From the NCBI GenBank assembly GCA_030637245.1, contig DAOVVI010000129.1, positions 1 to 5,809 on the forward strand: a stretch of DNA of 5,809 nt. The letters run 5' to 3'. Made by a program: the position numbers and the translations under genes. Source of the DNA: Cyclobacteriaceae bacterium (GTDB lineage: Bacteria; Bacteroidota; Bacteroidia; Cytophagales; Cyclobacteriaceae). Within the stretch, counting starts at the first letter, position 1. Each line of letters begins with the position of its first letter. Below are positions 1-5,809 of the stretch, piece by piece. Under the pieces are notes generated by a model that searched no databases, was not told where the DNA came from, and worked only from the letters and a program-made list of their open reading frames with translations.

Positions 1-237
1 TATTGATTGGGTGACTCTTTCCCTTGAATGATCATCTAATACATCGCGCCCATCCATGAGTGTTTTAAGCACATTGATATCATAGGCCAGGCTAAACTGC
101 CACGTGCCAATGTTACCTGGTGGTAGCCCAAGGTTCCCTGAGATCGGAACCCCTCCTGAACAACAGGTTTGACCATAAGTGACATCAGATAACAATACGA
201 TTAATGATACTGATATTAATATTCTATAATGGAGCAT
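1..237 (-). CDS. Secreted, probable outer-membrane protein, N-terminal part only (runs off left edge)
   Basis: Reading the minus strand from an ATG at 237-235 gives 79 uninterrupted codons to base 1, so the gene continues outside the window. The first 22 or so residues form a good Sec signal peptide: a short basic start (MLHYR), a hydrophobic core (ILISVSLIVLL) and a likely cleavage near VTYG-Q. The mature part begins with a Cys-Cys pair (C25, C26) followed by SGGVPISGNLGLP, then an alternating stretch (TWQFSLAYDINVL, from about residue 45) that resembles a first outer-membrane beta strand. The residues before the cysteines (GQTC) do not make a convincing lipobox, so I do not call a lipoprotein. 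The opening resembles uncharacterised Bacteroidota proteins annotated as outer-membrane or transporter-like beta-barrels, but that is memory, not a search. In-frame translation upstream meets a stop at 264-262; a TTG at 243-241 is the only other nearby start. It is transcribed divergently from fucI. Function unknown. Confidence 0.72.
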   Translation of the reverse strand, partial: MLHYRILISVSLIVLLSDVTYGQTCCSGGVPISGNLGLPPGNIGTWQFSLAYDINVLKTLMDGRDVLDDHSRERVTQSI

Positions 238-330
238 GGCCAAAAGTATGAACCAGCTACATTAAATTCTGTCAAGAGAGTGACAATCCGGATTCATCGA
301 TGTCATTGATACGACCTAAAGATTTTTTAT

Positions 331-340
331 CCTTTTAATT
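331..340. repeat. Left copy of 10-bp flanking direct repeat (probable target-site duplication)
   Basis: CCTTTTAATT directly abuts the left inverted repeat and is repeated identically at 429-438. The two copies sit symmetrically at the element boundaries, which is hard to explain except as a duplication created by insertion. Confidence 0.72.
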
Positions 341-359
341 TAATGCCATTAACTTAAGC
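341..359 (+). repeat. Left terminal inverted repeat
   Basis: Nineteen bases, TAATGCCATTAACTTAAGC, perfectly complementary to 410-428. The match stops exactly where the flanking 10-bp direct repeat begins and fails at the second base inward of position 359, so both ends of the repeat are sharp. Confidence 0.85.
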
Positions 360-368
360 TCCTATTAT

Positions 369-384
369 CCCTCTCTGGAGAGGG
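369..384 (+). repeat. Hairpin inside the MITE-like element
   Basis: CCCTCTCTGGAGAGGG can fold as a 6-bp stem (CCCTCT with AGAGGG) closed by a CTGG loop. A second GAGAGG at 391-396 offers the pyrimidine arm an alternative partner, so two mutually exclusive folds are possible. No T-tract follows on the plus strand, so it is not an obvious terminator in that direction. Confidence 0.5.
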
Positions 385-409
385 TGAAGGGAGAGGAAAT
401 AAAAAACAT

Positions 410-428
410 GCTTAAGTTAATGGCATTA
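410..428 (-). repeat. Right terminal inverted repeat
   Basis: Nineteen bases, GCTTAAGTTAATGGCATTA, the exact reverse complement of 341-359. If transcribed, the two arms could form a 19-bp stem around a 50-nt interior. Confidence 0.85.
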
Positions 429-438
429 CCTTTTAATT
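429..438. repeat. Right copy of 10-bp flanking direct repeat (probable target-site duplication)
   Basis: CCTTTTAATT directly abuts the right inverted repeat and is identical to 331-340. No substitutions separate the copies, which suggests a fairly recent insertion, although ten bases give little power to date it. Confidence 0.72.
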
Positions 439-495
439 ATTTAAATGGATGAATTGCTATAGCCTGTTTTCTTAGAATTAAGTAATTAAATATGA

Positions 496-524
496 TTGAT
501 AGAGATGTATAATTACTAAATTTG
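496..524 (+). promoter_or_regulatory. Bacteroidota-type promoter for fucI
   Basis: A TTG at 496-498 (-33 element) is followed after exactly 18 bases by TAAATTTG at 517-524, a full match to the Bacteroidota -7 consensus TAnnTTTG with spacing inside the reported range of roughly 17-23. Transcription would start near 530, leaving a leader of about 40 nt before the fucI ATG. The promoter lies wholly downstream of the MITE-like element, so the insertion has left it intact. No operator is recognisable. Confidence 0.6.
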
Positions 525-573
525 GCCCTTCAAAAAAGCGATTATTTATAAACTAAAAATAAATCCAATTAGC

Positions 574-2376
574 ATGAATGAAAATATAATTCACGGAAAC
601 AGGTTGAGCGGTTCATTACCAAAAGTAGGCATCAGGCCAACAATAGATGCAAGGCTCGGCGGCATACGAGAATCTCTTGAAAAAATTACGATGGATATGG
701 CAACAGGTGTAGCTGAGATGATTTCAAGCACAATTCGTCATCCGGACGGTAGCGCTGTTGAATGTGTTATTTCTGATACAACTATTGGAAGGGTAGCCGA
801 AGCAGCCTTGTGTGAAGATAAATTTGAAAAAGAAGGAGTAGGCGTTTCTCTTACAGTTACTCCCTGCTGGTGTTATGGAAGTGAAACCATGGATACCAAC
901 CTGACAAGACCAAAAGCTATTTGGGGTTTTAATGGTACTGAAAGACCAGGGGCCGTGTATCTGGCTGCTACCCTTGCAGGGCATAATCAAAAAGGATTGC
1001 CGGCATTCAGTATTTACGGTAGAGATGTTCAGGATATCGGTGACAACACTATTCCAAATGATGTACAGAATAAAATTTTGAGTTTTGTGAAGTCCGGTCT
1101 TGCAGTTGCAACGATGAAAAATAAGTCCTATTTATCCATAGGCTCGGTTTCGATGGGCATTGCAGGTTCTATAGTAAATGCTGATTTTTTCGAAGATTAC
1201 CTAGGCATGAGGTGCGAAAATGTAGATATGTCTGAGATATCCAGGAGAGTGGAAAATGGAATCTTCGATCATGAGGAGTATAAAGTTGCATTGAAATGGG
1301 TAAAAGAAAATTGCAAGGAAGGTAAAGACTATAACCCTATCAAAGATCAACATACTACCAAAGAGAAGGATAAAGAATGGGAATACGTTGTAAAAATGAC
1401 TCTGGCGGTTAAGGATCTAATGATTGGAAATGATAAACTAAAAGATCTTGGTTTTGGAGAAGAATCATTAGGCCACAATGCGATTGCCTCCGGATTCCAG
1501 GGGCAAAGACAATGGACAGACCACTTGCCCAATGGAGACTTTCTGGAAGCCATTCTCAATAGCTCTTTTGATTGGAATGGTCTAAGGCAGGCATTTATGG
1601 TTGCTACAGAAAATGATAGCCTGAATGGAGTCAGTATGCTTTTCGGCCATTTATTAAACAACAGTGCTCAGATATTTTCAGACGTCAGAACATATTGGAG
1701 TCCCGATGCTGTAAAACGGGTAACAGGTTGGAAACCAACAGATATGGCCAAGGATGGGTTTATCCATTTAATAAACTCCGGATCATCAGCACTTGATGGC
1801 ACAGGAGAACAAAGTGTTGATGGAAATCCGGCGATGAAACCCTATTGGGAAATAACCGAAGATGAAAAGAAAAAATGTCTGGATGAAACAAGTTGGCCAC
1901 CGGCAGCCTATGAATATTTCAGAGGAGGGGGCTTTTCATCTCAGTTTAAAACCAAAGGTGGTATGCCGGTTACCATGTGCAGAATTAATCTTGTAAAAGG
2001 TATTGGACCGGTGATGCAAATCGCGGAAGGATGGACAGTGGAATTGCCAGATGAGGTACACAATACGTTGGATGAACGAACAAATCCTACATGGCCAACA
2101 ACATGGTTTGTACCACGAACCAATGGGGTAGGTCCATTTAAAGATGTGTATTCAGTCATGGCAAATTGGGGAGCAAACCATGGCGCTTTTAGCTATGGGC
2201 ATTATGGAGCTGATTTGATTACACTATGTTCCATGTTACGAATTCCGGTTAATATGCACAATGTGGATGAAGACAAAATATTCCGCCCAACTGCATGGAA
2301 TATGCTCGGAATGGATCCGGAAGGTTCAGATTTCAGGGCTTGTCAGAATTTCGGACCACTGTATGGTAAAAATTAA
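574..2376 (+). CDS. fucI: L-fucose isomerase (FucI)
   Basis: A cytoplasmic, Mn2+-dependent ketol isomerase that converts L-fucose to L-fuculose; the family also acts on D-arabinose. The 600-residue protein is close to the 591 of E. coli FucI and aligns along its whole length. Conserved blocks include [12 protein letters not shown] (from residue 14), [72 protein letters not shown] and the C-terminal ACQNFGPLY. The three metal ligands of the E. coli enzyme (E337, D361, H528) correspond to E346 (in ATENDS), D370 (in SDVRTYW) and H536 (in WGANHG). The ATG at 574 has no Shine-Dalgarno site but an A-rich leader, usual for the phylum; it adds about nine residues before the first conserved block. The gene has its own promoter and ends at a terminator, so it appears monocistronic. 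No fucK, fucA or fucose transporter is visible here. Family assignment is near certain; the in vivo substrate is inferred. Confidence 0.97.
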   Translation: MNENIIHGNRLSGSLPKVGIRPTIDARLGGIRESLEKITMDMATGVAEMISSTIRHPDGSAVECVISDTTIGRVAEAALCEDKFEKEGVGVSLTVTPCWCYGSETMDTNLTRPKAIWGFNGTERPGAVYLAATLAGHNQKGLPAFSIYGRDVQDIGDNTIPNDVQNKILSFVKSGLAVATMKNKSYLSIGSVSMGIAGSIVNADFFEDYLGMRCENVDMSEISRRVENGIFDHEEYKVALKWVKENCKEGKDYNPIKDQHTTKEKDKEWEYVVKMTLAVKDLMIGNDKLKDLGFGEESLGHNAIASGFQGQRQWTDHLPNGDFLEAILNSSFDWNGLRQAFMVATENDSLNGVSMLFGHLLNNSAQIFSDVRTYWSPDAVKRVTGWKPTDMAKDGFIHLINSGSSALDGTGEQSVDGNPAMKPYWEITEDEKKKCLDETSWPPAAYEYFRGGGFSSQFKTKGGMPVTMCRINLVKGIGPVMQIAEGWTVELPDEVHNTLDERTNPTWPTTWFVPRTNGVGPFKDVYSVMANWGANHGAFSYGHYGADLITLCSMLRIPVNMHNVDEDKIFRPTAWNMLGMDPEGSDFRACQNFGPLYGKN

Positions 2377-2398
2377 AGAGTAGAAATTTTCAGAATAT

Positions 2399-2426
2399 AA
2401 AGCGCCTTTAATCGGGCGCTTTTTTT
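2399..2426 (+). terminator. Intrinsic terminator after fucI
   Basis: AAAGCGCC (2399-2406) pairs with GGCGCTTT (2415-2422) in an 8-bp stem with a loop of eight bases; the T-run 2420-2426 overlaps the end of the stem. It begins 23 bp after the fucI stop codon and points to fucI being transcribed separately from glpK-glpD. Confidence 0.88.
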
Positions 2427-2481
2427 GTTATAAAGAAAAAATCCTTCATTTTAGTTCATTATAAAAACCTAATTTCCAATA

Positions 2482-3972
2482 ATGAAAAAATATGTCATTT
2501 CTTTAGATTCAGGCACTACTTCCAACCGTGCAGTAATATTTGACCAGGAACTAAATATTAAAGGAATTGCCCAGCAGGAGTTTCAACAGATCTATCCAAA
2601 ACCCGGATGGGTAGAACATGACGCTAATGAAATTTGGCAGACACAATATAAAGTTTTACAGGATGTGTTTGATCAAAATCAGGTGACGCCAGAAGAAGTT
2701 GCGGGGATAGGAATAACCAACCAGCGGGAAACTACGATTATTTGGGATAGAAAATCCGGTGAGCCGGTTTTTAATGCAATCGTCTGGCAGGACAGAAGAA
2801 CTGCTGAATATTGTGAACAGCTTAAGAAGGAGGGGAATATTGATAAAATCAGACAAAAGACAGGCCTGGTGATTGACGCCTATTTTTCAGGCACCAAAAT
2901 TAAATGGATTCTGGATCATGTTGAGGGAGTTAGAGAAAGGGCGGAGCGAGGAGAATTATCCTTTGGAACAGTAGAAACCTGGTTGGTATGGAATCTGACC
3001 TTAGGAAGGTTGCACATTTCCGATGTTTCGAATGCCAGCCGTACCATGCTGTTCAATATTCATTCTTTAGAATGGGATGATGAATTATTGAACCTTTTGG
3101 ATATTCCTAAAAGTTTGATGCCAGATGTTGTTGATTCATCTGAGGTATATGGAATAGTTCATTCAAAAGTTTTGAGTGGAAATATTCCTATTTCTGGAAT
3201 GGCCGGCGATCAGCAAGCTTCACTCTTTGGTCAATTATGTTTTGAAAAGGGAATGGTAAAAAATACATACGGAACAGGATGCTTTGTCATGATGAATACG
3301 GGTGATCAGCCGGAACTAAGTTCTGAGAGTTTAATAGCAACCATAGGTTGGAAAATTGGTAATAACATACAATATGCGACCGAAGGAAGTATTTTCGTTG
3401 GAGGGGCTTTAGTCCAGTGGTTAAGAGACAGCCTAAAAATAGTTCAATCAGCTCCGGAGATTGAAGCCCTGGCACAAGAAGTGGATGACAATGGCGGAGT
3501 TGTGATCGTTCCTGCATTTGCCGGATTGGGAGCACCTCACTGGGATCAGTTTGCACGTGGAACAATGTTTGGTATAACGCGAGCCACAACACCTGCTCAT
3601 ATAGCAAGGGCTACATTGGAAGCAATCGCTCTCCAGGTTAAAGATGCTATTGACGTAATGAAAGAAACATCCGGATTAGAAATTAAAAGCCTGAAAGTGG
3701 ATGGCGGAGCTTCTGTAAATGATCTTTTAATGCATATTCAATCTGATTTATTAGGGATTGAAGTAGTCCGGCCGGCTATCACAGAAACCACTGCTTTAGG
3801 CGCCGCATTATTAGCCGGTCTTGCAGTTGGATTCTGGAAAGATTTAAATGATATAAAAAATCGCTGGAAGGTAGATAGAACATTTAGTCCGAAGCCATTG
3901 AAAAACCATGATGAAATAGTTCGATATTGGCAAAAGGCATTGGATAGAACAAAAAATTGGCTGGATAATTAA
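2482..3972 (+). CDS. glpK: Glycerol kinase (GlpK)
   Basis: Cytoplasmic FGGY-family kinase making sn-glycerol-3-phosphate from glycerol and ATP. Its 496 residues compare with 502 in E. coli, and both FGGY domains are complete. The N-terminal phosphate loop is LDSGTTSNRA (from residue 8), where E. coli has Gln in place of the Ser after Asp. Glycerol-contacting residues are present: R82 and E83 (NQRETT), Y134 (AYFSGTK), and D243, the expected catalytic base, with Q244 (AGDQQ). The second ATP-binding region is clear in KNTYGTGCF and VDGGASVND, and ETTALGAALLAGLAVGFW closes the fold. The loop before IPISG lacks the Gly-Thr-Arg that binds the inhibitor fructose-1,6-bisphosphate in E. coli (Asn234 aligns with the Arg), the C-terminus lacks the E. 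coli IIA-Glc docking segment, and the Gram-positive HPr-phosphorylated His is also absent. No Shine-Dalgarno site precedes the ATG. The gap from the fucI terminator is about 55 bp and must hold its promoter, though I see no good match. glpD follows 11 bp later. Confidence 0.97.
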   Translation: MKKYVISLDSGTTSNRAVIFDQELNIKGIAQQEFQQIYPKPGWVEHDANEIWQTQYKVLQDVFDQNQVTPEEVAGIGITNQRETTIIWDRKSGEPVFNAIVWQDRRTAEYCEQLKKEGNIDKIRQKTGLVIDAYFSGTKIKWILDHVEGVRERAERGELSFGTVETWLVWNLTLGRLHISDVSNASRTMLFNIHSLEWDDELLNLLDIPKSLMPDVVDSSEVYGIVHSKVLSGNIPISGMAGDQQASLFGQLCFEKGMVKNTYGTGCFVMMNTGDQPELSSESLIATIGWKIGNNIQYATEGSIFVGGALVQWLRDSLKIVQSAPEIEALAQEVDDNGGVVIVPAFAGLGAPHWDQFARGTMFGITRATTPAHIARATLEAIALQVKDAIDVMKETSGLEIKSLKVDGGASVNDLLMHIQSDLLGIEVVRPAITETTALGAALLAGLAVGFWKDLNDIKNRWKVDRTFSPKPLKNHDEIVRYWQKALDRTKNWLDN

Positions 3973-3983
3973 ACAACTAAGAT

Positions 3984-5546
3984 ATGGATAGGAACAATAT
4001 GCTAATGCGCCTCAAAGAGGTGGAAGAATGGGATATTATTGTTATTGGAGGTGGGGCGAGTGGATTAGGAACTGCTCTGGATGCTGCTTCACGTGGATTT
4101 AAAACTCTTTTATTAGAGCAAAATGATTTTGCAAAAGGAACTTCCAGTCGAAGCACAAAATTAGTTCATGGAGGCGTAAGATATTTGCAGCAAGGGGATA
4201 TTTCATTGGTGTTGGAAGCCCTCAGAGAGCGCGGACTAATGCTCCAAAATGCCCCTCACCTGGTAAGGAATCAATCATTTATCATACCAAATTATGAATG
4301 GTGGGGTGGACCGTTTTATGCTATCGGATTAAAAATGTATGATATGATGGCCGGCAAATTAGGACTTGGCCCTTCAAAAAGTTTAACTCCTGAAGAGACT
4401 ATAAAATCCATTCCGACATTGGTGAACAACGGGCTCAAAGGTGGTGTAGTGTATCAAGATGGACAATTTGATGATGCGCGTATGGCCATAAGTTTGGCGT
4501 TAACCTGTGCTGATTATGGTGGTACTGTCTTGAACTATATGGAAGTAACAGGCTTGTTGAAGAATGGTGAAGATATCATAGAAGGCGTCGAAGTTCGAGA
4601 CCTTGAAAATAATGAAAATTATAGGTTGAAGGCCAAGGCAGTTATCAATGCAACAGGAGTTTGGGCAGACCGGGTGATGCAAATGGATAAACCTGATACG
4701 AAAGATATGATCCGTCCTAGCCAGGGAGTACATTTGGTATTGGATAAGTCGTTTTTGCAAAGCAAGGATGCTATCATGATCCCTCATACGAGTGATGGAA
4801 GAGTTTTATTTGCTGTTCCATGGTATAATCGAGTGATCGTTGGGACAACTGATACATTAGTAAAAGATGCCTCCTTGGAGCCAAGAGCTTTGGAAGAGGA
4901 GATAGAATTTATATTAAATACGGCAGGCATCTATCTCACAAAAGTACCAACAAGAAAAGATGTGAAAAGTATTTTTGCAGGATTAAGGCCTCTGGCTGCT
5001 TCCGAGGGAGATGAAAAGTCCACGAAAGAAATATCCAGACATCATAAAGTGTTGATTTCTATTTCAGGTTTGATCACCATAACCGGCGGGAAATGGACCA
5101 CTTATAGAAAAATGGGTGAAGATGCAGTTGATAAAGCACTATTGATAGCAGGATTACCGGAACGAAAATCAATCACAGAAAATCTGATGATTCATTCATA
5201 TAGCCAGACTGTATCTCTTGATGATCCAAATTCGGTTTATGGAAGTGATTTAAATGCTATCGAAGCAATTGCCCTTGAGAATAAAAAATATGCAGGCTTG
5301 TTGAGTGATGAATTGCAAATTAGTAAAGTACAATTGATTTGGGCGGTACGGGAAGAGATGGCCAGAAATGTTGAGGATTTTCTTGCCAGAAGAACCAGGG
5401 TGCTGTTTTTAGATGCAAGAGAGAGTATTAAAATATGTGAAACAGTCGCTCAAATGATGGCAGATGAATTGGATTTTAATGATAATTGGGTCAAAAACCA
5501 GGTTAAGGAATTCACAAAATTAGCCAAAGGATATTACCTGGCCTGA
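3984..5546 (+). CDS. glpD: FAD-dependent (aerobic-type) glycerol-3-phosphate dehydrogenase (GlpD)
   Basis: A peripheral membrane flavoprotein that oxidises sn-glycerol-3-phosphate to DHAP and passes electrons to quinone; it is the second step after GlpK. The 520 residues slightly exceed the 501 of E. coli GlpD. The Rossmann dinucleotide motif is at residues 20-29 (VIGGGASGLG, glycines 22, 24 and 27) with acidic E45 at the end of the second strand for the adenosine ribose. The TKLVHGGVRYL segment gives H62, R66 and Y67, matching E. coli H50, R54 and Y55. By motif, R335 (AGLRPL), R352 (SRHH) and K370 (GGKWTTYRK) correspond to the other substrate-site residues. The C-terminal DAO_C-type helical domain (from about residue 405) is complete, with REEMARNVEDFLARRTR and FLDAR. 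No transmembrane segment is evident, as expected. It lies 11 bp behind glpK, so the two are almost surely co-transcribed. The start is uncertain: ATG at 3999 (M6) has a better ribosome site than 3984. It could not be the soluble NAD-dependent GpsA, which is unrelated and shorter. Confidence 0.96.
   Translation: MDRNNMLMRLKEVEEWDIIVIGGGASGLGTALDAASRGFKTLLLEQNDFAKGTSSRSTKLVHGGVRYLQQGDISLVLEALRERGLMLQNAPHLVRNQSFIIPNYEWWGGPFYAIGLKMYDMMAGKLGLGPSKSLTPEETIKSIPTLVNNGLKGGVVYQDGQFDDARMAISLALTCADYGGTVLNYMEVTGLLKNGEDIIEGVEVRDLENNENYRLKAKAVINATGVWADRVMQMDKPDTKDMIRPSQGVHLVLDKSFLQSKDAIMIPHTSDGRVLFAVPWYNRVIVGTTDTLVKDASLEPRALEEEIEFILNTAGIYLTKVPTRKDVKSIFAGLRPLAASEGDEKSTKEISRHHKVLISISGLITITGGKWTTYRKMGEDAVDKALLIAGLPERKSITENLMIHSYSQTVSLDDPNSVYGSDLNAIEAIALENKKYAGLLSDELQISKVQLIWAVREEMARNVEDFLARRTRVLFLDARESIKICETVAQMMADELDFNDNWVKNQVKEFTKLAKGYYLA
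3990..4001 (+). promoter_or_regulatory. Possible ribosome binding site selecting an internal glpD start
   Basis: AGGA at 3990-3993 sits five bases before an in-frame ATG at 3999-4001 (M6 of the longest reading). The upstream ATG at 3984 has no such site. Since the FAD-binding strand only begins near residue 16, either start gives a complete enzyme. Many Bacteroidota genes do without Shine-Dalgarno pairing, so this is suggestive, not decisive. Confidence 0.4.
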
Positions 5547-5809
5547 ATATTTCAGGAGAAAATTATTGACACTTGTAAAGAGTTAGAAATCACGGCATTG
5601 ACATTGAATTCTAAAAGCGCTTCTGAAACTTTAATTTTTTAGGCAATTTGGATGAATATTTTGATTATCAATGCCCTGCCTCGCCGGCAGGCGGGCTTAA
5701 CACTAAATGGAGAATATTCTTGAATTATTTAGGATGAAATAAACTTCATATAAATTCCACACAATGCACCATTGGTAAATTATGATTTAAGCAATTCCAA
5801 CTTTCTCCA
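5547..5809. other. Intergenic sequence downstream of glpD, no supportable gene
   Basis: All frames on both strands are short or broken. The longest ATG-started plus-strand reading noted, from 5652, would give 23 residues and runs through the GC-rich repeat. The first 90 bases carry two TTGACA strings (in attgacac and cattgaca), but no -7 element or gene follows either. A weak AT-rich foldback with a T-rich tail near 5610-5641 might end the glpK-glpD transcript but is not convincing. No glpF or glp regulator starts here. Confidence 0.6.
5673..5696. repeat. Short GC-rich palindromic repeat, probably a dispersed repeat copy
   Basis: Twenty-one of these 24 bases are G or C, in otherwise AT-rich intergenic DNA. 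It can fold as CCTGCC (5675-5680) with GGCAGG (5686-5691) around a TCGCC loop, or as CCTGCCT with AGGCGGG (5675-5681 with 5689-5695, one G-T pair) around a 7-base loop. The sequence is of the CCTGCC...GGCAGG kind that I recall as dispersed in some Bacteroidota genomes, but a single copy here cannot prove dispersal. There is no following T-run, so it is not a standard intrinsic terminator. Confidence 0.55.

Larger units (their letters stand above)
341..428. mobile_element. MITE-like non-coding element, 88 bp, with 19-bp terminal inverted repeats
   Basis: The segment begins with TAATGCCATTAACTTAAGC (341-359) and ends with its exact reverse complement (410-428). Immediately outside each end stands the same 10-bp sequence CCTTTTAATT (331-340 and 429-438), with no intervening base. 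Perfect terminal inverted repeats abutting a perfect direct repeat are the signature of a transposition event with target-site duplication. The 50-bp interior has no coding capacity and contains a small hairpin (369-384) followed by a purine-rich tract. It is therefore best read as a miniature inverted-repeat transposable element mobilised in trans by a full-length insertion sequence elsewhere in the genome. A 10-bp duplication is compatible with some IS4-family groups, but no transposase is present here and the family is not established. Removing it with one repeat copy predicts an empty site reading ...ttttttat-CCTTTTAATT-atttaaatgg.... Confidence 0.72.
238..573. other. Divergent intergenic region between the secreted-protein gene and fucI
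   Basis: These 336 bp separate two genes that point away from each other. Its contents are a unique stretch next to the left gene (238-330), the inverted-repeat element with flanking duplications (331-438), a short AT-rich spacer, the fucI promoter (496-524) and the fucI leader up to 573. No open frame of credible length or composition is present. Without the 88-bp element and one copy of the 10-bp repeat, the gap would be about 238 bp. A TAnnTTTG match on the minus strand (248-241) lies too close to the left start codon to serve as its promoter, so the promoter of that gene is not identified. Confidence 0.7.

Noticed and set aside
241..248. TAnnTTTG (TACTTTTG) on the minus strand just upstream of the left gene.
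   Set aside because: It ends only three bases before the ATG, so transcription would start at or inside the start codon, and the nearest TTG is 24 bases away, outside the usual spacing. Probably chance.
524..536. The string GGCCCTTCAAAAA occurs both upstream of fucI and inside glpD (near 4369-4381).
   Set aside because: One copy is coding sequence (GPSK), there is no flanking similarity, and a 13-base match is plausible by chance in AT-rich DNA.
2427..2481. Promoter for glpK in the short gap after the terminator.
   Set aside because: A promoter is expected, but the best strings (a partial TAGTTCAT and TAATTTCC) do not match TAnnTTTG, so no site is annotated.
724..4787. Several minus-strand open frames of 66 to 106 codons inside fucI, glpK and glpD.
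   Set aside because: They lie entirely antisense to strongly conserved enzymes and their translations resemble no protein family; they are shadows of the real genes.
5553..5640. Small reading frame after glpD behind an AGGAG at 5555.
   Set aside because: It would need an ATT start, is only about 25 codons long, and has no recognisable content.
5610..5641. AT-rich foldback with a T-rich tail as terminator of glpK-glpD.
   Set aside because: The stem is only four to six weak pairs with a long loop, far weaker than the terminator after fucI.
5652..5723. Plus-strand ATG reading of 23 residues across the GC-rich repeat.
   Set aside because: It is very short, has no ribosome site, and a third of it is repeat sequence.
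5780..5809. Possible end of a convergent minus-strand gene (nine codons, then TAA at 5782-5780).
   Set aside because: Another minus frame also stops nearby, and nine codons cannot show that a gene enters from the right; the flanking sequence is needed.

Overview
The window looks like a chromosomal piece of a moderately AT-rich member of the Bacteroidota. I infer this from three things: genes that mostly lack Shine-Dalgarno sites and start behind A-rich leaders, a TTG-N18-TAAATTTG promoter matching the Bacteroidota -33/-7 consensus (TTG...TAnnTTTG), and a secreted protein at the left edge of a type I associate with that phylum. I cannot name a genus.

Layout from left to right. Positions 237 to 1 (minus strand) hold the first 79 codons of a protein with a signal peptide, probably an outer-membrane protein, which runs off the left edge. 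A divergent intergenic region (238-573) follows. It contains an 88-bp element (341-428) with perfect 19-bp terminal inverted repeats, flanked on both sides by the same 10-bp sequence, which is what a miniature transposable element with its target duplication looks like. A Bacteroidota-type promoter (496-524) then leads into fucI (574-2376), a full-length L-fucose isomerase with all three metal ligands. A strong intrinsic terminator (2399-2426) separates it from glpK (2482-3972, glycerol kinase) and glpD (3984-5546, FAD-dependent glycerol-3-phosphate dehydrogenase), which are 11 bp apart and form an operon. The last 263 bp (5547-5809) carry no supportable gene, only a short GC-rich hairpin repeat at 5673-5696.

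How the genes work together: GlpK phosphorylates glycerol to sn-glycerol-3-phosphate and GlpD oxidises this to dihydroxyacetone phosphate (DHAP), passing electrons to quinone. FucI starts L-fucose breakdown, which in the classical FucI-FucK-FucA route also yields DHAP (plus L-lactaldehyde). The two units are therefore linked by a shared end product but look like separate transcripts. Neither fucK/fucA nor a glycerol facilitator (glpF) is in the window. The three complete genes are ordinary housekeeping catabolism. The least ordinary object is the small inverted-repeat element upstream of fucI; I see no evidence of a new multi-gene system.
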